Below are positions 35,073 through 46,945 of a DNA stretch of 64,000 bases, piece by piece. Made by a program: the position numbers and the translations under genes. Source of the stretch: Viridothelium virens. Taxonomy: Eukaryota; Ascomycota; Dothideomycetes; Trypetheliales; Trypetheliaceae. Below the pieces are notes generated by a model. That model had not been told where the DNA came from. It ran no database searches and saw nothing but the letters and a program-made list of their open reading frames with translations. The stretch's first letter is position 1, and every line of letters begins with the position of its first letter. The DNA is taken from positions 1 to 64,000 of the forward strand of contig ML991851.1 of the NCBI GenBank assembly GCA_010094025.1, in the 5' to 3' direction.

Positions 35073-36770
35073 GGTGGAAAACGAGCTGAAGGAGATAATG
35101 CACCAGGTCCAGTAGAAGTGTAGAGGAGATCAGGTCCAGTAGTCTCAAGGACGAAACAGTCGACAGAATAGGGAGACCTGAATCGGACGATGGGACCGAA
35201 GAGGAGAGCAAATCTACCGTGCTTTTGTAATATGACAGGTTCCACGGAAGAACAGTAAAACGGAGAGAAAGCCGCTTTTTTTTGGTGAGGGGAAATTTCG
35301 CAAGGCTCCTCGAAAAGCACGAAACGCTCAAAGGTACAGCAACCACCGCCGGCTGATCGCTAAGAGATAAAAAGCCAGAAACTCCAGTCGTGAGAATAAT
35401 ACGTTCGTATCTGAGGATATATGCACAGGAGAAATAGTTGCAGGGCGTGACTCCGAAAGAGCTTTACAGACAAAGGAAATAAGGGAGTGTCGTTGATAAC
35501 ATTGGATGATTTAATAAAGGCGGTATGAGGAAGCCCGAGTAGGGGCAACTGAACGAGTGCTGGGAAGCGAAGAGAGTGTCGTATGACGGAGCAGGCTCAG
35601 ACAAGGCCGTGCCAGCGGAAGGGTCAGATGATAGCTAGGTCGTATCTGTCGAGATGTCAAGGAAAGTCGTCCCAGAGAGGGATATTCAGGTCGTGAATGC
35701 CAGTGGAATAAGTCGATTAGGCGTTGGATGGCGTGGAAGCATGTACCCAAGTGACGAAAGCCACGGGTGAGAGAAGCAGTAGGATCGACAGAACGATACT
35801 GCGTTGTCTGTTTGAAAAAAGGATCTTTGAGTAGGTCTAGGGGTCCGAAGACGCCCACCCCAGGGAGCTAGATCTGTTGGCGGCTATCGACTGATCTTGA
35901 GCAATGGCGTGTTGGACTAGAGCATTGAGCAATGACGCAAGGAGTAGCCCAAGTGGGACGTGGAGTTGAACACTGTGTAGCTCTGTCCTCTTGTCTCAGC
36001 AGCCGAGTGTGCCGGTATTGGATAAGAAGAGAGGAAATGTCTTAGGTGGTCTAGCAGCAGGACGAAAAGGAGGAGGTCGTGGGGTCGTAGCAAGCACGCT
36101 TTTGTTGTGGTTGTCGTAATCGGTAGGCAGAATGAGTCTGTTGCGGGTAGGTACGGCAGGAATGCAATGACGAGACCGACGTCAACAATGACGGAGCAGG
36201 TGACGAGCAAATGCGGCTTCTTGGGAGCGAGGAGATAGCTACGTTCGATACAATTCGATTTCGGCGGATGCCAGGAGGACGACTGGTCAGGTGAATAGTA
36301 GGTGCCCGGGGTGATGAGTAACGGCAGGCAGGAAGCGGCTTTGTCTGAGGAATGAAGAAGGCGAGAGGAAGGTGCTTTGTAGTATAGAGGATGAGAGAGA
36401 GGAGTGGGATGATGTCCGATGGGTATGGTGAGATGTGAGGTCGATGGGATGGGATGGGATGAGCAGATGGACGCAGCCTTCGAGGGGCGGATCTCGAGCT
36501 GGTCTTGATGCTCTCACAACCTCGCAACAGGCCTGCAGCACGCAGAACCAGCGAGAGTCTGCCAGCGCCCGCCAAAGCCAAGGATGCAGCTTTAGGTAAG
36601 GCGCTCGACCCACTCCAGGCCTTAGACGAGACGATTATTGGCAGCGTCATGTGGGGTGTGGCAGCAGTGACTGGGCCTACGCGCAGGGCGACTAGAGATG
36701 GGACAGCTGTTGGCACGCTAGGCCCGCATAATAATAGTGCACTCGTTCTCGACCAGTCTCCTGAGCCCAG

Positions 36771-36810
36771 CAGCGTTGAGCAGCGCTGAGCAGCGTCGAG
36801 CAGAGCCAAG
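36771..36810. repeat. Decamer tandem repeat, about four units
   Basis: Units cagcgttgag, cagcgctgag, cagcgtcgag and cagagccaag follow head to tail at exactly 10 bp. Confidence 0.6.
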
Positions 36811-38132
36811 GCGAGTTCCGGCCTGGGCGAGCGTGAAAGAGCTGCCGAGCGCCGATCCGCGGCCGTGCGTCACAAGGCCACGCCAGCCATAGAATCCCAT
36901 CGAAACTCGAACACTTGGACGCTGCTCGACCACAACAAGGAAGATGCCCAACGTCGCGTTTGCCTCCGCACATCATCACCTCATGACCAGTTGCTGCCAT
37001 GATGTGCCCTTGTTCGAGAGCACGTAATCGCCGTGGTGGAGAAGAATAGACTCGATTGAATGAGCATCATGGACGCATCGGTGCATCGCTGATGAAACCG
37101 GGACCTGCCCTGGCTCCTTTGTGTTGCACAATCCCGTTGAAACCGCCTATCGACCGCCGAGCCTCCACCTAATTGATCGAAGGGCGCCAACGACAACGGC
37201 GTCACGAGCGCACTGCTTGCAACTGTGGAAATTAAACATTGTAATTTAGTTCTATTGGCAGGGTCCCATTCTGATCCTTTCAGATCAGCGGTCGTTGGTG
37301 GCGGGTGCAGCTCCGGGACTTCCAGAGCCTGGTCGACGTCAGAACTTGTCGCCGACGAGCAAACCAAGTAAGTCAATTGCCTTTCGCGATGCTGCTGCTG
37401 CGGCGTGCGCCCTCTCTCTCCCAGCATCTGTGCAACGGTTTGGGACAGTCGCGCTGCCTCAACTTGCCGTTCGTCTCGAGCCTACTGCGGCATTGCCCTA
37501 TGGACGTCTTGGGCCCCACACCTCTGTGGCTAGTCTAGTCTTTGACATGCCACGACAACGGATAACTACACCGACGGCTGAGCCCCTGTTCTCCCTCGTG
37601 ATAGGCTTACTGAGACGCGCCCCTCATTGAACCCTACCCTTTGCAGCACTTGTATGCATCTGTCCGGGGGCAGTACTGGCATTGTTGCTGCAGCGATAAC
37701 GAATACCGTTTCGCACGCTGAGTATCAAATCCAATGCCTTTGCCTTTGATCGCTTTGAGTTTGTGTCGAACCTGGGTCGGTGACGACGCCGCCCGACTTG
37801 GCCTCTTGACAGCTGGAAGTCCAAATCTGGATGCGCCGAGCGGGGCCGAAGTCAGCGGTAAAAGCGTCAACGCGGGTAGAGTAGTTGACGGGTACTCGCG
37901 CAGTCTGGGGCAGATTGTGAACCGATTCACGTTTCCCAATCTTAGATCTGAAGCGGTCCCCTTCACTGCCCTGGACATTTCCACCAAGTATTACAGAGGG
38001 TGAGGTGTCGGTGAGCGCCGACAGCCGTCCAATTGAAGAGATCCTTTTGTGCTGGTGACCGTCTTCACTGATATTGACTTGCGACTGGGTGTGGCTGGTC
38101 CAGGCGTGCTATACCTCTTACATAGGAAAAGG

Positions 38133-38148
38133 AGCACGAGCTCGTGCT
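38133..38148. repeat. Perfect 16-bp palindrome; near-copy at 38393-38408
   Basis: AGCACGAGCTCGTGCT equals its own reverse complement. The second site differs by one base (AGCGCGAGCTCGTGCT). The function, if any, is unknown. Confidence 0.5.
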
Positions 38149-38810
38149 AAATTGAGCTTGCAACGCTGCTGCCGCTACCATTGCCTCTAATGCATGCGAT
38201 TGCGTCCTAGCGGGAGACCGGAGAATAATGATTATCCAGCACTCGCCAACCATACTCGAGGCTAGCCATCTCCTATAAGCTATCTTCGAATTGATCGTTT
38301 CAGCTAGGAATCCGGGGCGGTGAAGAGCAACTCCTACGAATCATCGTTCTTGAATATTGAAAAGTTAGGAAGATTTTCAAGATAGCGCATCTAGCGCGAG
38401 CTCGTGCTCGCCCCTGCTCGGTCGGGGATGAGAGAAGATCGATAAAGCTAGAATTGAACAGATGACCGCTGTGGAGGTAATCACCTTGATACATATCAGC
38501 TTGATATTGATAGTCGTTAGTATGTAGGTAGGTCTCCTAGATAATTATTCAGGAGCTCGACTATGAAGGTCTGAAGCCCCTTTCATGTGCAAGATTGCCC
38601 CTTCTTCGCTTGATCATGGGAGACCATCGACCTCCGCCTCGAACTACTGCAGCCTTTCTGCATCTCGTTTTCACCACTGCACGCCAGCTGCACCTGCTCT
38701 TCGAGCCGCAGACGGAAGCCAATCGCGAGCCCCACAAGGGTCTTCCCGAATCTCGTTCCTGAAAACGCATCCTGAAAATTTTTTTCTCCGGGCTCACCGC
38801 GACTTCAGTG

Positions 38811-40538
38811 ATGGACTTTCTCGGCATTCGATGCGTTCTTCTTGATATCGGTGAGTAGACGCGTTGTTGATCAACAAACCAGTGGAGGGCCGAGTATGCG
38901 TCTCAACAGAATTACTTGCCGAGAGGTTCCCGCCATTTTCCAGACCGCATGATTTGAGATGCAGAGATCTCGGTCGAGCTCCGTCGTTGCTTGGCAACCA
39001 GTAGTTTGCACTACCTATCTCGCACCAAACACGTGGAGAATTGCTTTCGTGTTCTCCAGTGATAGGAGGCTTTTCCAAATCAGAAACTAACACTGCGTTT
39101 CTAGAGGGCACTATTTGTGAAATTTCCTTCGTCAAAGATGTTTTGGTAAGGTTGGCACCACCCAATCTGGTTTATTTCCGTTTTCGATTACACGTACTCC
39201 GTATGATTTACCTGGTCCTGAGCGTTTCTGGTACCTCCCCAGTTCGGCCTGCTACTTTGCTCTGGCATCTAGGGAGATTTGGTCAGTCTCTTGCGATATC
39301 CCACTTGCAGTTGGCAACCTCGAAGTATGCTTCAAGCAAAATGAGATTTGTCTCTACAAAGCCAACAGGTCTTATGGACTCTTCTCCGATGGTTCCCAGC
39401 CGCGTGGCAGGACGGAATGTGTCAAGTCAACTCCAAAATTGCTTGGATACTTTCAAACCCCAGACTTCAATAGCCTTTTCTTTTTCTTTCATTCTTCGTC
39501 TATAACGATGCTCCTGGCTATCCGCCTATCACCGTTGTGTACTCCATCACAGCGGACGCATGTGTAAATAACTTTTGAGAGTACATCAACATTGCTATCT
39601 CAACCAGCTTTCTCTGAAGTTTCGAATCATCTAAAAGAATCATTACTTGTAATCACATTGAAGAAATAGAGGTGCTAATCGAGTCGCCTAGTTCCCATAC
39701 GCATTAAAAGCCCTTCCGGCAGTAGCCCACGAGAAGTGGGATCATCCAGAGTTCGTACAGTACCGTGACGAATTCCCGCCAGACGCTCGGCAGTCACCCG
39801 ACTCATTCATAGCTCATGTCGACGAATTGACGGCCAAGGATGTCAAAATTTCGTACCTGAAAGACCTCCAAGGTGAGCGGTTGCTATATACTCGCTACCC
39901 TTAGAATGTTCAAATCGAGACAAAGCGACGGCAAGCCAGTGTACTGATCTTATCCTTACCGTAAAGGCTACCTTTGGCAGACCGGGTACAAATCAGGTGC
40001 CTACTCTACTCCTCTCTTTTCCGATGTCCCGCTCAAGCTGCAGGCGTGGCATGATGAGGGTATCACTTTGGCAATCTACTCTTCTGGTAGTGTTTTGGCA
40101 CAGAAGCTCCTCTTCGAGCATGTTCAGGATGGGAAAGGTAGGAGACTTGCGCCCCGTGTTGACATTGGTAATATATGTACTAAATACTCACCAAAATCAG
40201 GCTCCACGACAGATCTACGTTATCTCATCTCAGCTTGGTTTGACACAGTCAATGCAGGACCGAAATATACCAAAGATAGTTATGAGAAGATCGCAGGGGA
40301 ACTAGGGACTAAACCCGAGAGCATGCTCTTCATCAGCGATAATGCAAAGGGTAATTTTCTCTGCTCTGAGGTTTCTATGAATATCTACTAACGCTATGTC
40401 ATCGAAGAACTCGACGCCGCCAAAGCAGCGGGCATGTATGTTCTATTCGCCATCAGGCCGGGCAATCCCGAAGCGAAGGAGGTACCGAAGTATCCCATAG
40501 CGAAGACACTGGAAGATATAGTGCTGCGCCCGGACTGA
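38811..40538 (+). CDS. UTR4: Enolase-phosphatase E1 (methionine salvage)
   Basis: HAD-superfamily enzyme that enolises and dephosphorylates 2,3-diketo-5-methylthiopentyl-1-phosphate in the methionine salvage pathway. Six exons, 38811-38850, 39105-39145, 39692-39872, 39967-40137, 40201-40350 and 40408-40538, give 237 residues. Landmarks are VLLDIEGTICEISFVKDVL (HAD motif I; the DxE Asp-Glu pair is split by intron 1), FPYALKALPAVAHEKWDHPE, GYLWQTGYKSGAYSTPLFSDV, AIYSSGSVLAQKLLF (motif II Ser), and MLFISDNAKELDAAKAAGM (motif III). Length matches the family. Intron 1 (254 bp) and intron 2 (546 bp) are far longer than others in this window. Confidence 0.92.
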
Positions 40539-40767
40539 CCAGATTAGTCTAACGAGAATGTGCTGCATGACCTATCGCTACGATAAAATCTTGTAACGAG
40601 GTTGATGACTGACTCTGCGGATGTCAACTGCAGGTAATGGGTAGATCTGTCAGCACTCCTTAGTTAAACCTTTGCTGTACAAGACACCATGCAACAATTA
40701 TGCAATACAACAAATGATAATAACTGAGCACCTACGCACCTCCGTTCAAATTGGCTGTCTCCATCCC

Positions 40768-42093
40768 TCATATCCCACGATTAAATTCCACCATCCCATC
40801 CACCCCACCCTTCTCCCGAAACTCCTCCTCCAACCTCCCCTCCCTCACCCTCTCCCTCTGCGGAAACACCCCAAGCGCCAACGGCAACGCAAACAGACTC
40901 GTCCCAAAAATCAGCCCCAAATTCACCGGCAACACCCAGCGCGGCCTCTGCGCCAACCAACCCCTCTGCAACCTCACGAGCACAAGCGGCGGCAACACCA
41001 TAATCGGCGTCGAATTCAGCACCCTGGACGCCGCCGTCTCGCCCACCGCAATCCGCGCCGCCTTGCGACTCTTGCCCAAGCTCTCCGGCTGCGCAGGCAA
41101 GCCGGCGTCCTCGCGCTTCTGGCGCTCGGCGGAAGACAGCACGGGGAAGACGTCGATGCCGGCCGCGAGCTCGCCGGAGCGCATGAGGAAGACGTTGAGC
41201 GCGCCGGCGGTCGCGACGGCCGCGAAGGGGACGAGTCGGGAGAGGGTAGTCCGGGTGGTGGGGGAGAGCCGGCGGAGGCGCGGGACGAGCGAGTTGAGGG
41301 AGAGGGCGACGGTGCAGGAGGCGGTGACGGCGAGGAGGTAGGAGCGCACGAGGAGGGAGGTCGAGAGTGGGGAGGATTTGTTGGCGTTGGAGTTGTTGAT
41401 GGCCACGTTGACGGATTGGTTGGTGATTTGCCAGAGGAGGGTGCCGGTGTTCTTTTGGAGGGGTGGGTCAGAGTTGGGAATGACTGGGTTTCGGGGGGGG
41501 GAAGAAACTGGAATTGGGCATGGGACTTACAGATAGGTTGGGAGTGAGCATGCCGGCAGTGACGACGAGGTTCGTAAGAACGAAGCATGACATACGCCAT
41601 GGTAAAAACACGGGCTGTCCGGTATCTGGAGCTCTTCATCAGTGGATGGCTAGGATAAAGGGATGAGTAATTTTACCAGGATGCAGTGTAGAATCTACAA
41701 TTTTTTTCGCACGCCATAGATCTGGGTTCATATTTTGAATCTTTCCTTGTTTGAATTCTGAGACGAGCCTTTTGGCATTTTCAAGGCCTGAGCTAGATAC
41801 AAAGAGCGTTCTGTAGTGCTCAGATTGAATCAGCGCGTTTCAAGGAAAGCAGAAAAAGATGGCTCCCAAATGATAAGTTCACCCAAAAGTCCTAGCTCTC
41901 CCCAATTAAGAAGTTTCGCGACAGTGGTAATGAATACTCACCGCGCTTCAGGCAGATTCGCACTCGAAGCATTGCATGTATAGTCTCACCTCGGATCTGA
42001 AATATCTGCGGCATGCCTGACGCGACCCAGGTACGTGCTCAGGTTATATTGAGAAGCAGGCAGGTCACGATTACCAGGCAAAGACGCCGACAT
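40768..42093 (-). CDS. FSF1: Sideroflexin-family mitochondrial carrier
   Basis: Multi-pass inner-membrane transporter; animal SFXN1 imports serine into mitochondria. Exons 42093-41990, 41810-41677, 41625-41531 and 41451-40768 give 338 residues. The protein opens MSASLPGNRDLPASQYNLST, then RVRHAADISDPR and the second-exon block ENAKRLVSEFKQGKIQNMNPDLW. The conserved HPDTG motif is formed across intron 2, which fixes that acceptor at the second of two possible AGs. Later come FLPWRMSCFVLTNLVVTAGMLTPN, NTGTLLWQITNQSVNVAINN and GETAASRVLNSTP. The penultimate acceptor (CCAAAAG) is weak but is the only phase-compatible choice I found. It converges with UTR4 over 229 bp. Confidence 0.9.
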
Positions 42094-42709
42094 CGTGAGG
42101 AATAACGAGTATACCCTCAGATCAAATGAACAGCTCTATCGAGCCTCCCAAGTTTGCAATTCGAGGGGAATGGAAGAACCGAGTGTTAGTGGTCTGCGGT
42201 GGCCAATTGGGGTATCTATTAGACAAGGGTTGGATGATATTGGTAGCTTATCAAGACAAAACTATGGCGACTATGTCCCTAGAAATGGCCAGGCTTCCCA
42301 GATTTGTAGGCACTGAGTATACATCAGGGACGCTTGCCAAATGTCGACTACCTATAATCTAGATTCCAGTAACAGGCTATTTATATTGAATATTTAAGTA
42401 TGTGATTGTGGCACGATATGTAAATCTACCATGATTAAGAAGTGCCTGCCATTTGTTTGCTGGTCCCAACTCCTTGGATATGCAAGAAGTGTGAGGTTTA
42501 GGACGTATTCCATCCTCCATCACGCGCCAGATGCTGCTCCTGTAATCGCGAACGTACAGAAAACTTCATTGAGAAATAGGTCAAGGGATACCTCAAGCGA
42601 TCCGAGAGTCTGCAGCTCGCTTGCTGCAGCTGGGAAAGGAGAAATGCGAGCCATTACATATCCGCAACCGCAATCCCTCGTCAATGGAGGGAGTGTTCTC
42701 ATGGGCTCA
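42094..42709. other. Spacer between sideroflexin and CHZ1
   Basis: About 0.6 kb. A 78-codon ATG frame at 42126-42362 on the plus strand has no recognisable features, and I do not call it. Confidence 0.45.
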
Positions 42710-43215
42710 TCAGTCTTTCATCTCTTCGTCCTCATCCTCATCAGGGTCAACGAAGTCATCATCCTCGTCTTCATCCTCATCTTCGCCCATTTCCTCGTTT
42801 GCCTTGGCAAAATCTATCGCCTTTCCACGAGTGCGCTTTCCACCATCGACGATGTTGTCAAGCTCAATCTCCTGCATATCATCTTCATCCTCGTCATCGT
42901 CAACTTCGGCTACCAAACTGTGAGAACTGGATTTTGTAATTTTTTGTAGTGGATTTCTGTTCTACCTTCTGCAGCCTAGAGGTCGTCAAAATTAGCGACA
43001 AGATCACAGCCAATAAGAAACCACGTATGTACCTGTTCTTCGTCCTCTTCAGACTCATCCTCATCGTCATCTTCCATCCCTATATCCTCGGGCAGTGCAA
43101 TAGCTTTGCCTTTGCCCTTAATGTCGGTAGGTTGCTCGTTTGCCTTGCCCGTGTTCACAGTGGCTGAGGCAGTCTCATCAGGTACAACAGGTGTAGTCCC
43201 GTTCTCTTCAGCCAT
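42710..43215 (-). CDS. CHZ1: Histone H2A.Z-specific chaperone
   Basis: Nuclear chaperone delivering H2A.Z-H2B dimers to the SWR1 complex. Exons 43215-43033 and 42961-42710 give 144 residues. The diagnostic CHZ motif is EIELDNIVDGGKRTRG near residue 95, flanked by long Asp/Glu runs and ending DEDEDEEMKD, as expected for this acidic, mostly disordered protein. The acceptor at 42962 (GGTAG) is the one that preserves frame and yields NRNPLQKITK before the acidic block; the AG at CTCACAG would break the frame. It is head-to-head with MCL1. Confidence 0.85.
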
Positions 43216-43669
43216 TGCAACGCAATTAGGAGATAAGAGTCACGGATTGTTTCTCCTGATTGCTAGATGCCGCGGGAGAGCTTTTGAGAGAGTATCGAAG
43301 AAGCCCGCGGACTGTGTGAAAGGAAGCTTGGGACTAGGCACCGCGAAGTTAGAAAGTTTCGCTTGAGCAATTCTGTCCTGCTTAGTATTCAAATGTAATG
43401 GAAAGGTGCAGTGATTGATACTGAGAAACCTACATGTAGTCTTGAGTGGGCTCAAAGTGAAGGAAGTCCGGGCGTTCAATGTGCGCAAAAGATGTGTTCC
43501 AGTCGGAGGAAATGAGGGTGGAAAAGCTGCGGTGGTCCCTGCATCCAGCGTAGAACGTGGGGTCAACACGAGAAGCACGCGGGCGCGTCCGTCGCGTCCT
43601 CCGCTCATGTCCTTTCTTCCACCATCTCGGTCTACGCAACAGACGTTGTAATTCAGAGCACAATCCGTA
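43216..43669. promoter_or_regulatory. Divergent promoter, CHZ1 and MCL1/SEPB
   Basis: A 454-bp head-to-head spacer between two chromatin/replication genes. No specific element is claimed. Confidence 0.4.
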
Positions 43670-46487
43670 ATGGCGCCGGAACAGCTTCTGCGGGCTCGAC
43701 CTGCTCGTACGATAAACGTTATTTTGAGATATATACCACAGCACTAATTCAAATTCAGATATTCCTGGACCTACATTCCTTACGTATACACCAAACGGAA
43801 GGAAGCTGATTACGGCGGGTCTGAACAATGCGATTCGCGTATTTCTATCTGGCTCCGATGCCGAGCCAACAAATATCGATGATTGTCAGGAATCAAATAC
43901 GGCGATAGTTGCTACAGTCTGTCTCTCTCATTGATGCGCAAATCACCTAGTAACGGAAGCATAGAATGATTTCTTCATAACTGGTTCAGAAGATGGAACA
44001 GTCTGCAAGTACTCATTGGAAAGCAACTCGCTTGATCAGATACTTGTACGATGTACATTGCCCATACGAGACCTTGCCCTGTCACCGGATGGAAACTGGG
44101 TAGCAGTTGCGAGCGAGCAAGTTTTACAATAAAATGGACGTGAGATATTTGCACTGACAAGATACAGAGAGCTCGTCGTCAAAGTGGTCAATACCAACGA
44201 CATGAGCCGTGTGCTATATCTTCGGGACCAGGCGAAACCAGTGAAACACGTTTCTTTCGATCCTAGTGGGACATTATTGTCAGTAACAAGCCATGACGGA
44301 CAAATATACGTATACTCGTTGAGCTCGGAGCAGCCTGAGCTCATTAAAAAGCTTGTTGGATTCACGAGCAGTTTTGAACCAGATGCCGAGGCCAGCTCTA
44401 AGGCAGTGTGGCATCCTGACGGGCGAGCTTTTGCCGTTGCCACTCCTACCAGAGGTCTGACCATCTCCTCATTCTTTATACCGCAGACTAACGTTTGCAA
44501 TTCCAGACGTCCAAGTTGTATCCAAAGGCGATTGGGAACGTCAACGAATTTTCCGATCTGGACATAGGGGAGACATTACAGCCAGTGCATGGTCGCCAAA
44601 TGGAGCGCTTCTTGTGACATCGGGCTCCGATCGGAGTCTTGTTCTATGGGACAATAGAACACAGAGCATCCTGAAGAAGTATATTCTCGCTGCCGCCGAT
44701 GCGATAAATCGACTAATAATAGATAGGCAGGAGGATGTGCGGGCTACGGTGCTTGATATGGTCTGGCATCCGGTCGAGAATATCCTTTCGTACACGAACA
44801 ACGATGGTGAATTGTACATTAACACTGATTTTGTGCCTTTGGAGCAAGCTTCTTTACTTGAGAAAGGACTCCAGCCAGCTCCGTTCATTCATGACCCCTT
44901 GTCCGAAATTTCTGGCAATTCTCGCCGACCACAAATCAATGGAGCCAAAGAAGCCATGCCTCTTGGTCGGGGTAGGAGAGGCTCACCAGATTCCCTAGAT
45001 GATATACTTGGTCCAGATGGAATGTCTGATGGAGGCTTCATCGAGGACGACGACGGTGCCGGTTATGCTGAACACGTTAATGGATTTGGTAAGCGTTCAA
45101 ACGCTCATCTAGATGAACTTGCTGGTCGCAATGGGAAACGCCATGCCGGGGATGACGTTTGGCAACCTCAAGTCCATCCTCCATTTCAACCGGGAAGCAC
45201 ACCTTGGCGGGGAAATAGGAAGTATTTATGCCTAAATCTGACGGGATTCGTCTGGACTGTAGATCAAGATAGCCACCACACCGTGACGGTCGAATTCTAC
45301 GACCGCGAGTTCCACCGAGATTTTCATTTCACCGATCCCTTTCTCTACGATAAGGCTTGCTTGAACGACAACGGCACACTATTTTCGTGTCCATCGTCAG
45401 ACAGACATCCAGCTATGCTATACTATCGACCTCACGAAACATGGACTGCCCGAACAGACTGGCGAACGGAATTACCAAAGAACGAAAATGTCATTGCAAT
45501 GTCACTGAGCGACTCTTACATCGTGGTGACGACTGCTACGAATTACGTCCGTGTCTACACACTGTTTGGAACCCCGATTCGTGTGTATCGACAGAAGAGC
45601 TCACCAGCTTTGACTTGTACTTCGTGGAGGGATTATGTCCTCACTGTTGGAAATGGCTCTGTTTCTAGTGATGGTACGACCCGACTGCTATATACGATCG
45701 AGAACGTGAAACGAGATGAAATGTTTCAAAGTGAAGATATCGTTGCATTGAGCGAAGGTGCAGAGCTCAAAAACGTGTTTTTCTCTGATACAGGTGTAAG
45801 TACATCCCCTACTTCTAAAATGCAACAAGATCCTGAACGTCTTAGGATCCTTGTATCTACGATTCCGAGGGCGTGTTGCTGGTCCTACTTCATTGGCGAA
45901 CTCCTGGTCAAGCTCGTTGGGTTCCACTTTTGGACACTAAGCAACTAGACCGCCTCGCAGATGGGAAGCGAGAAGAAACGTACTGGCCAGTCGCAGTCGC
46001 CCAAGAAAAGTTCCATTGCATTATTCTCAAAGGCGGAGATCAATATCCATATTTTCCACGGCCACTCCTTACCGAGTTCGACTTCCAATTGCCTTTGACG
46101 GCGAAGACTAAGATTGACGATGATGATTTGGACAACGAAAAACAGACATTGGAAGAATCATTTGTCCGCAACTCCGTCATGCTCGATTTGCTTGAAGATG
46201 TCGTGACCGCCACCAATGCATCCCATAGTCAACGAAGCGAGCTTGGAAGACGACAAGTCGAAGTGGACAAAGTGCTGCTCCAGCTCCTAGCGGCAGAATG
46301 CAGAGAAGGCGAAGAGAAGGGAATGAAAGCGCTTGAAATTGTCGGGTTGCTACGCGATAAGAGCGGAAAGATGTTGGAGGCAGCTGGGAAAATTGCAACT
46401 CGATTCGAACGTGATGTGCTTGGAGATAAAATTCGAGAAATGGCTGAACGTATGCTGGCTGGAATACGCGACGAGGAGTCAAAATGA
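43670..46487 (+). CDS. MCL1: Replisome adaptor, Ctf4/Mcl1/AND-1 (SepB) WD-repeat protein
   Basis: Links CMG helicase to DNA polymerase alpha and to cohesion factors; Aspergillus SepB is the closest named type. Exons 43670-43706, 43759-43916, 43965-44116, 44168-44454, 44507-45795 and 45846-46487 give 854 residues. The N-terminal WD40 propeller shows PGPTFLTYTPNGRKLITAG, FFITGSEDGTV, VKHVSFDPSGTLLSVTSHDG and TASAWSPNGALLVTSGSD. The middle carries the SepB domain (WRTPGQARWVPLLDT, FDFQLPL) and the C-terminus is helical. Intron 3 (44117-44167) begins GCAAGT: a GC-AG intron is the only choice restoring VASEELVVKVVN. Intron 2 also has a weak donor (GTCTGT). Confidence 0.92.
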
Positions 46488-46945
46488 GCGAAACCGGCCC
46501 TTTGTTTCTCTGAAAAGGGTTTGATAAGTGGTACCTACTGTAAAGAATTTTAGGGATTGCCTTTTTGCGAGTTATTAGGTAATGTTGTAGAGAGAACAGG
46601 AAGCGAATCGACATAGACGAAAGCATGACTATTATGCGGCCCTACCTCCACACAGTACCGCAATCAATACGATCTGTTACGGTATGGGTGCATTATTTAG
46701 CCCATGCCCGAACAATAGCAGTTAGACCAAGGCGAACCCAGTTTGTGTTGCTACATCACAGTAATACTTCGAGGTGCACAGATCGTATTGACAGGCTACT
46801 TGATAAGTCAAGATAGTTTGGAGTCCAAAATTATTTGTACTTGAATATCAAGAATTGTTAAAACGAAACCTACGGTTCTTGGTAGTCTTCTCATCCAGGG
46901 CCGACTTCTTCTATCCTGGACATATCGCCGTATACATGAGTACCT
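46488..46945. other. Intergenic with a short inverted repeat
   Basis: A 13-bp perfect inverted repeat (CAATACGATCTGT at 46665-46677, complement at 46778-46790) flanks 100 bp. It may be a small degenerate element or chance. Confidence 0.4.

Larger units (their letters stand above)
35073..38810. other. Gene-free 3.7-kb region between KSP1 and UTR4
   Basis: Head-to-head spacer. The KSP1-proximal 1.5 kb is pyrimidine-rich on the minus strand and may be its long 5' leader. It contains a decamer tandem repeat (36771-36810) and two copies of a GAGCTC-centred palindrome (38133-38148, 38393-38408). No coding gene or tRNA is supported. Confidence 0.45.

Noticed and set aside
37295-37630. 111-codon plus-strand frame in the KSP1-UTR4 spacer
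   Set aside because: Starts without ATG, low-information sequence, no homology recognised, no splice support.
40672-41639. Long open frames on both strands (up to 291 codons) over the sideroflexin exon
   Set aside because: Proline/glutamine/arginine-rich shadows of a GC-rich coding exon. The sideroflexin frame has family motifs and splice consistency.
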